5,515 bases of DNA from an uncultured Capnocytophaga sp. GTDB taxonomy: Bacteria; Bacteroidota; Bacteroidia; Flavobacteriales; Flavobacteriaceae. Both the position numbers and the translations under genes were made by a program. The stretch's first letter is position 1. Each line of letters begins with the position of its first letter. The stretch spans positions 1 to 5,515 of the forward strand of contig NZ_CALHGG010000059.1 in the NCBI RefSeq assembly GCF_938029845.1, given 5' to 3'. The notes under the pieces are model-generated. The model worked only from the letters and a program-made list of their open reading frames with translations, was not told the origin of the DNA and searched no databases. Of the stretch, positions 5,079-5,515 are shown piece after piece.

Positions 5079-5515
5079 TTACTCTTCCTCTGCAGCCCAA
5101 TCATAAAAACCGCTTTCTCGTAATCGGGCTTCATACTGCTGAATAGTTTGTTCGTCGTACTTTTCTCTTTGGATAAACTTTCCTATTTCAAAATAGATGT
5201 CTATTGGGTTTAGTCCATAAAGGTGAGCGATGAGGGTTGCTAAGTTTCTATCAGAGTAATGCTCATAAAGCACATAAGTCATTAGCCTAAAATCTGTTTC
5301 CTCTATCTTAGGAAAAGCCTTTTTGATAAACTGAAGTGATTTCTCAAACCATACTTTTTCAGGAGCTACTACCTCATTCAGCCAGTCGGTATACCACATT
5401 TCAAAGGTGAGTTTTTCTCCCTTCTCGTTAAGCTCAGGCGACAGTCCGCCATAATCCTGGCGACTATCGAGCCATATATAGCCTTTTTCCTTACCATTCA
5501 CCACCAAAAGATAGG
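5079..5515 (-). CDS. SUKH (SMI1/KNR4-like) family protein, C-terminal part
   Basis: The frame is open to the right edge, so the 5' end is missing; 144 codons are visible. The first residues, YLLVVNGKEKGYIWLDSRQD, followed by YGGLSPELNEKGEKLTFEMWYTDWLNEVV, match the second half of the SUKH domain. That domain typically shows G..G.(I/V)W..DxR, a glycine pair and a final (S/T)FxxWYxxWL segment. After this a helical extension of about 90 residues ends DWAAEEE. SUKH proteins bind partner proteins and are well known as immunity proteins against nuclease and other toxins in bacterial polymorphic-toxin systems. The stop lies just before the promoter of the five-gene operon. A TTG near 5507 could be called a start, but the conserved strand continues upstream of it, so I treat the gene as cut by the window. 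Confidence 0.8.
   Translation of the reverse strand, partial: YLLVVNGKEKGYIWLDSRQDYGGLSPELNEKGEKLTFEMWYTDWLNEVVAPEKVWFEKSLQFIKKAFPKIEETDFRLMTYVLYEHYSDRNLATLIAHLYGLNPIDIYFEIGKFIQREKYDEQTIQQYEARLRESGFYDWAAEEE

Noticed and set aside
1..5515. CRISPR arrays, tRNA or rRNA genes, insertion sequences
   Set aside because: I found no regularly spaced repeats, no RNA-gene-like folds and no transposase motifs on either strand.

Overview
The window looks like a chromosomal stretch from an AT-rich member of the Bacteroidota, probably a flavobacterium-like organism; Capnocytophaga would fit, but that is inference. The main reason is the promoters. Three copies of the Bacteroidota -7 element TAnnTTTG sit just upstream of genes, one of them with a well-spaced -33 TTG. 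Most starts also lack a Shine-Dalgarno sequence. Every gene I can support lies on the minus strand, so the biological order runs from high to low coordinates.

Right part (5515 to 3078): the C-terminal part of a SUKH (SMI1/KNR4-like) protein enters from the window edge. A new promoter follows, then five tightly packed small genes: a 113-aa acidic protein, an 89-aa protein resembling domain 2 of EF-Tu, a 197-aa exported protein, and two unknown proteins of 120 and 134 aa. Gaps are 13, 2 or fewer bases, or short overlaps, so this is almost certainly one transcription unit. SUKH proteins and strings of unrelated small genes are typical of immunity arrays in polymorphic-toxin loci. No toxin is visible here; one may lie beyond 5515.

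Middle (3082 to 2848): a start-less 44-codon reading frame that looks like the 3' end of a lost gene, then the promoter and a palindromic operator candidate of the next operon.

Left-centre (2814 to 421): a three-gene operon encoding a TetR-family regulator, a CPBP (CAAX-type) membrane protease and an alpha/beta hydrolase with a cysteine nucleophile. It ends in a strong hairpin terminator at 329-379. The regulator probably controls its own operon through the palindrome at its transcription start.

Left edge (309 to 1): a 38-base sequence at 272-309 matches 2967-3004 inside the gene remnant at 31 of 38 positions. The TetR/CPBP/hydrolase operon is therefore bracketed by imperfect direct repeats and may be an inserted cassette. 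Beyond it lie a -7 element and the first 39 codons of a secreted protein that appears to begin an SH3-like domain.
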